A DNA stretch of 64,000 nt from Absicoccus intestinalis (lineage in GTDB: Bacteria > Bacillota_I > Bacilli_A > Erysipelotrichales > Erysipelotrichaceae): assembly GCF_033971885.1 (NCBI RefSeq), contig NZ_JALBUS010000004.1, positions 119,406-183,405 on the forward strand. Reading direction: 5' to 3'. Both the position numbers and the translations under genes were made by a program. A model generated the notes under the pieces. It searched no databases. It had not been told where the DNA came from and saw only the letters and a program-made list of their open reading frames with translations. Positions within the stretch are counted from its first letter, which is position 1, and each line of letters opens with the position of its first letter. Positions 40,782 to 49,114 of this stretch are shown piece after piece.

Positions 40782-42313
40782 TATAATTTCACCGCCTTAT
40801 CATTTAGTACACTCGCGATGGCTGCTTCAATCGCAAGATCCAATTTTTCATCCAATTCTTCTGTTGGTTCTTGTAATGTAGCTGCATCCGAATCCGAGAT
40901 GATCTCAATCAAAGAACCAAATTTTTCACCATATTTCATTTTCGAATGAATATAGAAAACACCACCTAAAGCTACCCAACTACCAGCCATCAACCATTCT
41001 TGCAAACCTAAGGTAGCACCGGTACCTGGAATCAAATAACAAGCCACCATGAAACCTGACATGATACAAGCCATGATGCCAACGAATTTATAGTGTTTGA
41101 CTTTATATGGACGAGACATATTCGGTTGCGTCTTACGGAGGATCAAGAAGGAAGCTGAAACCATACAATAAGCTAAACAGCATCCAAAGTTTCCGGCATT
41201 CACGATCCACACCAACATTTGACGACCCGCAAAAGGTGCCAATACCGTTAATAAGCCAATTAAATATAAAGCATTTACTGGTGTTTTATATTTCGGGTGT
41301 AATTTAGCGAAACTCTTAGGAATCATATAGGATTCAGCCATTGAATACATGGCACGAGAACCACCCATCAAAAAGGAATTCCAGCTGGTGACAATACCAC
41401 ACATTCCACCTACGATCAGTACTTTAGCCATGATCGCACTATGGAAAGCTTTGGACATGGCATCGGCTGTCACCAAGCCATTTCCAGCCATGGATCGTAA
41501 AATCTCATTATGATTTAATTCATAACCAACGGCTAAAACAACAAAGCCATAGAAAAGGACAGCTAAGACAATCGATAAGATCAAGATCTTACCAATTTTT
41601 TTCAGATCTACATTGATTTCTTCGGCGGCTTGTGGAATTACATCAAAACCGATAAAAAAGAATGGGGTAACTAAAGCAACACGAAATACCGATTGCACAA
41701 TACCAATATCATTATTAAAGAAATGTTCTTGCAGGTTGGAAGAATGCCCCGTAAAGACAGAGGCAACGATCAATAAGATACCACAAACACCAATGATAAC
41801 TGTTAAAATCGTTTGTAAATTCGCAGCTGCCTTTACACCACGAATATTGATCCACATAATGAACAATGCAACAACAATCGCGACGATCAACCAAGAGGCA
41901 TAGACATCAAATCCAGCTACTGTATATAAATAGCCTTGCAAGAATGGAGGATAAATATATGTAATAATGGTTGGTAATGCACAAGCTTCAAAACAAGCTA
42001 CACTAACATAGCCTAAGACAATGGCCCATGTACAAATGAACGATCCTGTGGGTCCCATCGCTTTATGACTAAAAACATGTTCACCACCACATTGTGGCAT
42101 AGCAGCAGTTAATTCAGCATAGGTCAATCCAACAAAGAAGATCATGATGCCGCCAATGACAAATCCAAGTGCAGCACCAAGAACACCACCTGTATTGATC
42201 CAATCACCGGTGGAAACAACCCAGCCCCAACCAATCATGGCACCAAAGGCAATTACTAATATATCCCAGGCACCTAATACTTTATCAAAATCCGATGTTT
42301 TCTGGTTCGGCAT
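40781..42313 (-). CDS. APC-family amino acid/amine permease
   Basis: 510 residues with about 12 transmembrane helices. The first carries the APC substrate loop (FGAMIGWGWVVSTGDW). PQCGGEHVFSHKAMG and FFFIGFDVIPQAAEE are family-typical. Position with two transaminases suggests GABA, putrescine or a related amino compound as substrate. Followed without gap by the dehydrogenase. Confidence 0.9.
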   Translation of the reverse strand: MPNQKTSDFDKVLGAWDILVIAFGAMIGWGWVVSTGDWINTGGVLGAALGFVIGGIMIFFVGLTYAELTAAMPQCGGEHVFSHKAMGPTGSFICTWAIVLGYVSVACFEACALPTIITYIYPPFLQGYLYTVAGFDVYASWLIVAIVVALFIMWINIRGVKAAANLQTILTVIIGVCGILLIVASVFTGHSSNLQEHFFNNDIGIVQSVFRVALVTPFFFIGFDVIPQAAEEINVDLKKIGKILILSIVLAVLFYGFVVLAVGYELNHNEILRSMAGNGLVTADAMSKAFHSAIMAKVLIVGGMCGIVTSWNSFLMGGSRAMYSMAESYMIPKSFAKLHPKYKTPVNALYLIGLLTVLAPFAGRQMLVWIVNAGNFGCCLAYCMVSASFLILRKTQPNMSRPYKVKHYKFVGIMACIMSGFMVACYLIPGTGATLGLQEWLMAGSWVALGGVFYIHSKMKYGEKFGSLIEIISDSDAATLQEPTEELDEKLDLAIEAAIASVLNDKAVKL

Positions 42314-42314
42314 A

Positions 42315-42929
42315 TCAATCCCTCTTTTCTAACACTCGATTGGCAAATTCTTCAATAAATTTTGCCGTCTCTTCAATACCAAGTACGGAACTGTCAATCA
42401 ATAAATGTCGATTGTGACGATCCCCACGATAGGTTCCCGTCATTTGTTCATAGCGTGCATGTAATTGTTTACCTTGTGTTTTTACACGATATTCGGCGGC
42501 TTCTTGGGATATATGCAATGTATCGATTACTTTTTTCAAACGGACATCATAAGGTGCATATACAAATACATTTAATACATTTTCACGATCTTTTAAGACA
42601 TAGTCAGCACATCGACCGACAAATACACAAGGCCCACGATCGGCAAGTTTCTTGATGATCTGCGTTTGAATATAAACCACACGATCTGTCAGAACTTGAT
42701 ACTTTGTAGGACTGGCTGAAGATTCTAATTCTCGACTTCGACCTTTTACTTCTTGTCCAGTTTCGGCCGCCTCTACTAATGTAGTAGACATCCCGGTTTC
42801 TTCAATGATCTTATCGATGATTGATCGATCATAATAAGCAATCCCAAAATCCTTACTGATTATTTCACCGATTTCTGGTCCGCCAGAGCCATACTCACAA
42901 CCAACCGTAATAATGATATTTTTTTCCAT
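42315..42929 (-). CDS. Cytidylate kinase-like family protein
   Basis: 204 residues. P-loop ITVGCEYGSGGPEIG, DRSIIDKI, GRCADYVLKD, and a LID-like Arg-rich region ending RHNRHLLIDSS. Belongs to the AAA_26 'cytidylate kinase-like' group, whose substrate is unknown and which often accompanies transporters and aminotransferases. Sits between a terminator and the permease gene (two-base gap). SD AAAGGTGG. Confidence 0.85.
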   Translation of the reverse strand: MEKNIIITVGCEYGSGGPEIGEIISKDFGIAYYDRSIIDKIIEETGMSTTLVEAAETGQEVKGRSRELESSASPTKYQVLTDRVVYIQTQIIKKLADRGPCVFVGRCADYVLKDRENVLNVFVYAPYDVRLKKVIDTLHISQEAAEYRVKTQGKQLHARYEQMTGTYRGDRHNRHLLIDSSVLGIEETAKFIEEFANRVLEKRD

Positions 42930-42957
42930 AGAATTCCACCTTTCTTAAAAAAAAGAC

Positions 42958-42994
42958 GCAAAGGAGCGCTGAAATTAATCAGCGGCTCCTTTGC
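42958..42994 (-). terminator. Terminator embedding the aminotransferase stop codon
   Basis: GCAAAGGAGC(C)GCTGA paired with TCAGCG(-)CTCCTTTGC, T-run leftward. The TAA stop lies in the loop. The SD of the next gene follows the T-run directly. Confidence 0.92.
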
Positions 42995-44204
42995 CTAAAG
43001 CGATAACACTCTCTTTGATGATCTCGACAGCTTTGTCGCAATCTTTTTCATCGATGATTAGTGGTGGAATCAATCGAAGAATATGTTGGCCAATGGCCGT
43101 TGTCAATAAATGACGATGTAAACATTCATGTTTCAAATCCGTACTATTGATGGTTTCATCAAATTCAACACCAATCAATAGTCCTTGATGTCTAACTTCT
43201 ACGACATGTGGTAATTTTTCTAATTTAGCACAGATATAATCTCCCATCTTCTTAGCATTACCTGCTAAGTCACGATCTAACAATTCATTGACTTCCGCTA
43301 AGGCTGCGGCACAACATACGGGATGTCCACCAAATGTCGTTCCATGCGAACCCATATCAAATGCAGTAGACACTTCTTCGGTAGCACAAATGGCACCAAT
43401 TGGCATGCCACCACCTAAGGCTTTAGCCATCGATACGATATCGGGTTTCACACCATAATTCATATAAGACATCACGGCTCCCGTACGACACCATCCGGTT
43501 TGCACTTCATCGATCAACAACAACATGCCCTTTTCATCACAGAATTCTCGCAATCCCGTCAAGAACTCTTTGGTTGCTGGATGTACGCCACCTTCACCTT
43601 GAACCGGTTCAACCATGATGGCAATGGTATTTTCGTTGCATGCATCCTTGAATGCATCCAAATCATTATATGGAGCATAAGAGAATCCATAGGTCATTGG
43701 TCCAAATCCAACTTGACATCCATTACCAGGTTGTCCCGTCGCGGACATGGCACCAAATGTACGACCATGGAAACCATTTTTGGCGGTTACGATATGATAA
43801 CGGTTCGGTCCATAATGTTCGATTCCATATTTACGAGCCATCTTGATCATGGCTTCATTGGCTTCCGTACCTGAGTTTTGGAAGAAAATCTTATCCATAC
43901 CAATGGTTTCACAAACTTTTTCGGCTAATAAAGCTTGAGGAATCGTATACGGATAGTTAAATGTCTGCATGATATCTTTACATTGATCTTGAATAGCAGC
44001 CACAACTTTTTCATTACAGTTACCAGCCGAGTTTACTGCGATACCGGCATAGAAGTCTAAGTATGGTGTCCCATTTTCATCATACATGTACTGATCTTTG
44101 GCGGTTTCTGCTAAGAAATCAAAACGTTCATACGTTTCGATCATGTACTTGTTGACCTTTGCCTTAATGTCTTCAAATGTGAGTCCAGTGTCTTTCAGTT
44201 TCAT
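42975..44204 (-). CDS. Class III aminotransferase (acetylornithine/GABA type)
   Basis: 409 residues. NSGTEANEAMIKMA, GFHGRTFGAM, VEPVQGEGGV, LIDEVQTGWCRTG, and PLP Lys in IVSMAKALGGGMPIG. ArgD/GabT branch; the exact substrate is unclear. Leader of about 78 bases contains a terminator-like hairpin just before the AGGAGG SD. Confidence 0.88.
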   Translation of the reverse strand: MKLKDTGLTFEDIKAKVNKYMIETYERFDFLAETAKDQYMYDENGTPYLDFYAGIAVNSAGNCNEKVVAAIQDQCKDIMQTFNYPYTIPQALLAEKVCETIGMDKIFFQNSGTEANEAMIKMARKYGIEHYGPNRYHIVTAKNGFHGRTFGAMSATGQPGNGCQVGFGPMTYGFSYAPYNDLDAFKDACNENTIAIMVEPVQGEGGVHPATKEFLTGLREFCDEKGMLLLIDEVQTGWCRTGAVMSYMNYGVKPDIVSMAKALGGGMPIGAICATEEVSTAFDMGSHGTTFGGHPVCCAAALAEVNELLDRDLAGNAKKMGDYICAKLEKLPHVVEVRHQGLLIGVEFDETINSTDLKHECLHRHLLTTAIGQHILRLIPPLIIDEKDCDKAVEIIKESVIALGKGAAD

Positions 44205-44223
44205 TGTTTGCTCCTCCTAAGCA

Positions 44224-44263
44224 GCAAAAAAGCGCTATCCATCCAAATGAATAGCGCCTTTGC
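44224..44263 (-). promoter_or_regulatory. Terminator-like leader hairpin (attenuator candidate) 1
   Basis: Minus strand GCGCTAT...ATAGCGC with flanking GCAAAG, then TTTTTTGC. Lies after the promoter at 44289-44317 and before the aminotransferase SD, so it would stop transcription in the leader unless overcome. Confidence 0.65.
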
Positions 44264-44288
44264 TTTGTCTTTTATTTTGTACAACCAT

Positions 44289-44317
44289 ACTTTAGCATAA
44301 GCTTTTTTCATTTTCAA
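44289..44317 (-). promoter_or_regulatory. Promoter of aminotransferase 1
   Basis: Minus strand TTGAAA (44312-44317), 17-bp spacer with TGC extension, TAAAGT (44289-44294). Palindromes ACAATATATTGT (44363-44374) and TTGTACAA (44277-44284) flank it. Confidence 0.75.
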
Positions 44318-44419
44318 TACCCATTTTCAGTAATATTTTTACAATTTTTCATTCATTTTCAAACAATATATTGTACACAAAAATTAGCGTATACTGGATC
44401 ATTTTAAAGATCCGGCCAT

Positions 44420-44447
44420 AAAAAAACAGGAAATATAACATTTCCTG
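44420..44447 (-). terminator. Terminator of the XRE-cupin gene
   Basis: CAGGAAAT-5-base loop-ATTTCCTG followed by seven T leftward. Confidence 0.88.
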
Positions 44448-44450
44448 CAT

Positions 44451-45005
44451 TTATGAATAGTCTGCAAAGAACGACATAAATACACATGTATCTTTGCCTA
44501 TGTTCGTATAGATATGAAACTGATCCGATTCAAAACGGAATACGTCACCCTTACACATTTGATACGCCTTCCCACCTACCTTGATTTCCAGATTACCTTC
44601 CAACATTGTAATATATTCTCTGGTATGTGTGCCATGACTACCCGCTTCATAACAATTCCCTGGTAAGATTTCGATTCGATATATTTCCATCTGATGATTA
44701 TCCTGAAATGGAAAACACGTCCAAACTTTGTATTGTCCATCAACGTCCTTGGTTGGCACTGTATCTTTCACATGCACGAGGAAGGTATCATAAGCGGGTG
44801 TACGAATCAAATCCTCAAATTCAATGCGCATGCCACTGGTAATTTTAGCTAAGACACCAATCGAGGGATTGGCACTGCCCCGTTCAATCTGCGAAAGCAT
44901 GCTCTTGCTTACACCGGTTTGTTCGGCAATCACATCTAGGCTCAAATTTCGTGCTTGTCGAATGCGCTTTAAATTGGTTGATATATTATGACTGATGTAA
45001 TCCAT
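44451..45005 (-). CDS. XRE-cupin transcription regulator (PuuR-like)
   Basis: 184 residues from ATG 45005. N-terminal HTH (LSLDVIAEQTGVSKSMLSQI) and C-terminal cupin (YITMLEGNLEIKVGGKAYQM, GDVFRFESDQFHIY). This family senses small molecules such as putrescine. It overlaps the upstream GabT gene by 20 bases, so the two are co-expressed; it likely controls both aminotransferase units. The longer ORF to 45053 lies inside gabT. Confidence 0.87.
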   Translation of the reverse strand: MDYISHNISTNLKRIRQARNLSLDVIAEQTGVSKSMLSQIERGSANPSIGVLAKITSGMRIEFEDLIRTPAYDTFLVHVKDTVPTKDVDGQYKVWTCFPFQDNHQMEIYRIEILPGNCYEAGSHGTHTREYITMLEGNLEIKVGGKAYQMCKGDVFRFESDQFHIYTNIGKDTCVFMSFFADYS

Positions 45006-46341
45006 AGACAATGGCTTGCTCCATAATATCGAGTCCGGCTTCCAGTTGCGCATCAGTCATGACCAATGGCGCCAAGAAACGAATGACATTATTATACGTG
45101 CCTGCTCCTTCCACTAACAAGCCATGATAGGCACAATACTGAATGATTGTTTTTGTCAATTCCGGATCTGGCTCTTTTCCATCTTTCACAAATTCAATCC
45201 CAACCATTCCACCAAGACCACGCACATCACCCACGCAAGGATATTTTTTCTGCATTTGATGATAACGATCCACTACTTTTTGACCTATTTTCAGAGAACG
45301 ATCCGCTAAATGATCACGTTCCATTACTTCGATAACTTTTAGAGCAGCGGCACAAGCCAACGCATTTCCACAAAAAGTTCCACCAATTGTGCCTGGGGCC
45401 GGTGCATCCATAATTTCTTTTCGAGCAATAATGGCTGAAAGGGGTACCCCACCCGCAATTGATTTTGCACTCGCAATAATATCCGGTTGTACACCGACTT
45501 CTTGCCAATATTCACTCGCAAACATCTTTCCCGTACGGCAAAAACCAGATTGAACTTCGTCCGCTACCAATAAGATACCATTTTCATCACAAATGCGACG
45601 AACAGCTTGGATCCATTCCAATGGCGCTGGAATAAAGCCACCCTCTCCTTGCAGGGGTTCAACGACCATGGCCGCAATCGTATTGGCTGCTCCGCATTCT
45701 TCAAACACTTCTTTGATCGAATCAATATAATAATCTAATAAATCTTCTTCCGGCATACCTTCAGGACAACGATAATAATAAGGGAATTTGGCACGATATA
45801 CCCCATCTGGGAAAGGGCCCATATCAACCGCATAGGCTTTTTTTGATGTCATGGCCATGGTCATCAAAGTACGACCATGAAAAGCTCCAGAAAAGACGAT
45901 CACATTGGGACGTTTGGTGAATGCCTTCGCAATTTTAACCGCATTTTCATCGGCCTCCGCTCCTGAATTCGCAAAGAATGCTTTTTTTTCTTTCCCTTTG
46001 ACAGGGGCAATTTCACATAGTTTTTCAGCTAAAGATATATAGCCTTCATGCGTGGTGACATTCATCATCGAGTGAAAATATTGATCGGCTTGATTTTTTA
46101 CGGCTTCTACGACTTCAGGTTGGGAATAACCTATATTTAAAACACCAACACCGCCAACCCAATCTAAGAAGCGATTGCCATCTACATCTTCGATCATAGC
46201 ACCTTGCCCGCGAGAAATAACACATGGATACACACACCCAATCGCATTTGGAACTATTTTATGACGACGATTCAGGATAGCTTGTGCTTTGGGACCAGGC
46301 AATGTCTCTGTTTTGATTTCTGGTAAAGCATCTTTTAACAT
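44986..46341 (-). CDS. gabT: 4-aminobutyrate aminotransferase-like enzyme
   Basis: 451 residues. FANSGAEADENAVKIA, GAFHGRTLMTM, LVADEVQSGFCRTGKM, and PLP Lys in IIASAKSIAGGVPLSA. Close to bacterial GabT by length and motifs. SD GGAGG. Its leader carries a terminator-like hairpin similar in placement to that of the second aminotransferase. Confidence 0.88.
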   Translation of the reverse strand: MLKDALPEIKTETLPGPKAQAILNRRHKIVPNAIGCVYPCVISRGQGAMIEDVDGNRFLDWVGGVGVLNIGYSQPEVVEAVKNQADQYFHSMMNVTTHEGYISLAEKLCEIAPVKGKEKKAFFANSGAEADENAVKIAKAFTKRPNVIVFSGAFHGRTLMTMAMTSKKAYAVDMGPFPDGVYRAKFPYYYRCPEGMPEEDLLDYYIDSIKEVFEECGAANTIAAMVVEPLQGEGGFIPAPLEWIQAVRRICDENGILLVADEVQSGFCRTGKMFASEYWQEVGVQPDIIASAKSIAGGVPLSAIIARKEIMDAPAPGTIGGTFCGNALACAAALKVIEVMERDHLADRSLKIGQKVVDRYHQMQKKYPCVGDVRGLGGMVGIEFVKDGKEPDPELTKTIIQYCAYHGLLVEGAGTYNNVIRFLAPLVMTDAQLEAGLDIMEQAIVYGLHQS

Positions 46342-46362
46342 ATACTACCTCCTCAAACGCAA

Positions 46363-46397
46363 AAAAGAGCATATGGAAAAACCATATACCCTCTTTG
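46363..46397 (-). promoter_or_regulatory. Terminator-like leader hairpin (attenuator candidate) 2
   Basis: Minus strand AAAGAG-ATATGG...CCATAT-CTCTTT with a small internal loop, then TTTTTTGC. Lies between promoter and SD of gabT. Confidence 0.6.
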
Positions 46398-46418
46398 GCA
46401 TGCATTTATTTGTTTACT

Positions 46419-46446
46419 ATTATATACAAAACTGACATTTTTACAA
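46419..46446 (-). promoter_or_regulatory. Promoter of the gabT-regulator unit
   Basis: Minus strand TTGTAA (46441-46446), 16-bp spacer, TATAAT (46419-46424). Confidence 0.75.
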
Positions 46447-46447
46447 G

Positions 46448-47350
46448 TTAATTTAGCGGGGAATCATCGACTTTCGCCAAACATTGATTCATAAAAAGAA
46501 TCAATGGCTCATTTTCCAAAACAATAATAAATGGCATCATGTTGAACATCACTTCTTCGATTGTTCCGGGTTGATACATTCCACTCTGTAGATCGATGTC
46601 GTCTTCCTCCAAATCACCCGACACAAAATTTTCAAACTCAGGAATCTTATCATCCAATTCTAAGATGTATTTACGTGCTTGATGGTAATTGCCAACACGA
46701 TATGCCGTAATCGCTTCAAAAAAGAGCATAGCCACATTTTCGGATGCATCATACAGATCAATCAAATGATCTAAATCCTCCGCATCTTCCATCATCATAT
46801 AACATCCAGCCAGATCAAATCGAGCACCTAGATGATCGTTTTCATCCAGTTCTATCAAATCTTGTAAAATACCAATCGCCATCGTATACGAATGCATATC
46901 TAAATATTGTCTTGCCAACGTATATAAAGTACGCATATATGGACGTGTTTCAAAAATCATCCAAAATTCGCCCTGATTTTCTTCATCAAAATAACCATTG
47001 GCTTTCAACTTTTCTTTTTCTTCATTTAAAAGATTGGTCCATTGATGAATCCGGTCAATGGGATCATCATACTGAAGCGAAACCAATTCGGTTTTCGCAT
47101 CTAATAAATCAGGATTCAATTCGATGGCTTGTTGAAGCAGTTTTTTTGCTTCTTGAGCGTTTTCCTGTTCCATGGCTTGATCAAATAGATCATAGGCTTG
47201 GTCCTTATCTTGTTCATATTCGCCCGCATTATATTCTTCCAAAAATTGTTGTAACAATTCATCTACATCGTCATCTTTGATTTCATCTTCGTGCTGGTCT
47301 AACCATGCATTCAGTGCGCGTATTGCTGCCTCCGTATCTCTTGACATCAT
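46448..47350 (-). CDS. TPR-like repeat protein
   Basis: 300 residues, strongly acidic, made of helical TPR-like repeats (AMEQENAQEAKKLLQQAIEL; YTLARQYLDMHSYTMAIGIL). Protein-protein interaction scaffold; partner unknown. Overlaps the HD-domain gene by four bases (ATGA), so the two act in one operon. Confidence 0.82.
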   Translation of the reverse strand: MMSRDTEAAIRALNAWLDQHEDEIKDDDVDELLQQFLEEYNAGEYEQDKDQAYDLFDQAMEQENAQEAKKLLQQAIELNPDLLDAKTELVSLQYDDPIDRIHQWTNLLNEEKEKLKANGYFDEENQGEFWMIFETRPYMRTLYTLARQYLDMHSYTMAIGILQDLIELDENDHLGARFDLAGCYMMMEDAEDLDHLIDLYDASENVAMLFFEAITAYRVGNYHQARKYILELDDKIPEFENFVSGDLEEDDIDLQSGMYQPGTIEEVMFNMMPFIIVLENEPLILFMNQCLAKVDDSPLN

Positions 47351-47844
47351 TGATCCTCGATTTCATACATATCCTTGAATAATTGCTTTCCCGCTCTTGT
47401 TCGGAAAACCTTTTGATAAAAAGCTTTACGAGTCTGCGCATCATAGTGGCTCTCATCCGCATTCACCAAAAAATCAGCTTCGACAAGAATCTGATAATCC
47501 AAGCCATCAATATGTGTAAATGTATGATGATGTCCAACTAAATATACAATACGCTCTACTTGTTCCTTAGTGCAGCCCGTATCTTGTAAAAATTCATAGG
47601 TGAGTGGCATACCTTCTTTTTCTTGATACGTACCGGCTGTATTCCCATATTTCTCACGACATAGAGGACAAGCAATATCGTGGACGATGGACGCTACTTC
47701 TACAATAAATTGTGTATCTTCATCCAAATTTTCCAATTCTCCAATGGTTTTGGCATAGGCCCAAACCTTTGTCAAATGGGCAATATCATGTAAATTATGA
47801 TCCGAATAATTGATCATTTTTTCAAAAATTTCTGCTACATTCAT
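47347..47844 (-). CDS. HD-domain phosphohydrolase
   Basis: 165 residues. H...HD...D pattern: HDIAHLTKVW, ASIVHDIACP, VGHHHTF. Probable nucleotide phosphohydrolase. A minus-strand TATAAT ends six bases before ATG 47844 with no SD, so the operon message is predicted leaderless. Confidence 0.85.
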   Translation of the reverse strand: MNVAEIFEKMINYSDHNLHDIAHLTKVWAYAKTIGELENLDEDTQFIVEVASIVHDIACPLCREKYGNTAGTYQEKEGMPLTYEFLQDTGCTKEQVERIVYLVGHHHTFTHIDGLDYQILVEADFLVNADESHYDAQTRKAFYQKVFRTRAGKQLFKDMYEIEDQ

Positions 47845-47850
47845 ATATTT

Positions 47851-47879
47851 ATTATACCTGTATCGATCTATTTCAACAA
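47851..47879 (-). promoter_or_regulatory. Promoter of a leaderless operon
   Basis: Minus strand TTGTTG (47874-47879), 17-bp spacer, TATAAT (47851-47856); six bases to ATG. Confidence 0.78.
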
Positions 47880-47895
47880 CACTGGATTGAAAGGG

Positions 47896-48339
47896 CTATG
47901 CTTGTTTTTCTTGATCTAAAACCTGATGTAAATTTTGAATCACATCCGATACTTTATAGGATCTTAACTCCTTCTCAAAATCTTTTTGTATTTGTATCAA
48001 TTGTCCATCTAAGACCTTATGGATATTTCGTCCTACCGGACATTCTGGATTGGGATTTTCATGGAAATGAAAGATTTCTTTTTCACCGGCATTTACAGCT
48101 GTATAAATATCAAAAAAAGTCACTTGATCCAGCGGTTTTTCAATGGTGACATCATTCTTGCCACGATGGCTCATGATGATACCCGCTTTTTTCAGATTGG
48201 ACATCACACCACGCACGATCACAGGATTAGCCCCGATACTTTTGGCTAAAAAGCTACTATTTACAGGTACACTTCCATGAAATGTATCAATAGCCGCTAA
48301 AATATGTATCGCAATCGTAAACTTACTTGTGATTTGCAT
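47896..48339 (-). CDS. Rrf2-family regulator
   Basis: 147 residues from ATG 48339 (AAAAGGAG). MQITSKFTIAIHILAAI start and winged helix (NSSFLAKSIGANPVIVRGVM) as in Rrf2/YwnA. Only one Cys (ECPVGR) is near the cluster region, so it is not an IscR-type three-Cys protein. It follows the ABC ATPase by 13 bases and probably regulates that operon. Confidence 0.87.
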   Translation of the reverse strand: MQITSKFTIAIHILAAIDTFHGSVPVNSSFLAKSIGANPVIVRGVMSNLKKAGIIMSHRGKNDVTIEKPLDQVTFFDIYTAVNAGEKEIFHFHENPNPECPVGRNIHKVLDGQLIQIQKDFEKELRSYKVSDVIQNLHQVLDQEKQA

Positions 48340-48352
48340 GTTTGTTCTCCTT

Positions 48353-49114
48353 TTATATGTTTTGATCTGAATGCAACATAGGATATCGCTGTCGATCAAC
48401 CAAAGTAGCCACAAAATCATTTGCTGGATGATCGATCAATTCCTGGGGACGATCAAATTGAATGATTTTTCCATGATCCATGACCAACACTTTTGTGCCC
48501 AATAGCAATGCTTCCTCAATATCATGGGTCACAAATAAAATCGTGATCCCCGTCTTCTGATGGATTTGTTTGATTTCCTTTTGTAGTTGTGAACGCGTGA
48601 TCGCATCCACAGCGCCAAATGGTTCATCCATCAATAGAATATCTGGACTCGCTGCCAGGGCTCGGGCAATGCCGACACGCTGTTGCTGACCACCCGATAA
48701 TTCATAGGGATAACGATCCATCATCGATTTATCCAACCCCACGATATCCATCGATTTTTGTACAGCATCTTTGGTTGCTTGTTTATTCCTTTTATTTTTC
48801 AGGCTCGGTACATACGCAATATTTTCTCGCACCGTCATATGTGGAAATAAAACACTCCCTTGGATCGCATATCCAATATGACGACGTAATTGAATCAAAT
48901 CAACATCTTTAATATTTTTTCCATTCACAAAAATATCACCAGAAGTAGGCAAAATCAAGCCATTGACCATTTTTAACAGCGTTGTTTTACCACATCCTGA
49001 TAAACCGACGATAGTCACAAATTCACTTTGATTGATCGATACATTTAAATCATCAATGATCCGATTTTGATCATACATTTTTTTGACATGCTTCATTTCA
49101 ATTACTGGATTCAT
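48353..49114 (-). CDS. ABC transporter ATPase (OpuCA/EgtV type)
   Basis: 253 residues. Walker A GLSGCGKTTLLK, signature LSGGQQQRVGIARAL, Walker B ILLMDEPFGAVD, H-loop VTHD. It lacks the CBS domains of classical OpuCA/ProV, so the short form resembles EgtV. Overlaps the permease gene by four bases. Confidence 0.92.
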   Translation of the reverse strand: MNPVIEMKHVKKMYDQNRIIDDLNVSINQSEFVTIVGLSGCGKTTLLKMVNGLILPTSGDIFVNGKNIKDVDLIQLRRHIGYAIQGSVLFPHMTVRENIAYVPSLKNKRNKQATKDAVQKSMDIVGLDKSMMDRYPYELSGGQQQRVGIARALAASPDILLMDEPFGAVDAITRSQLQKEIKQIHQKTGITILFVTHDIEEALLLGTKVLVMDHGKIIQFDRPQELIDHPANDFVATLVDRQRYPMLHSDQNI

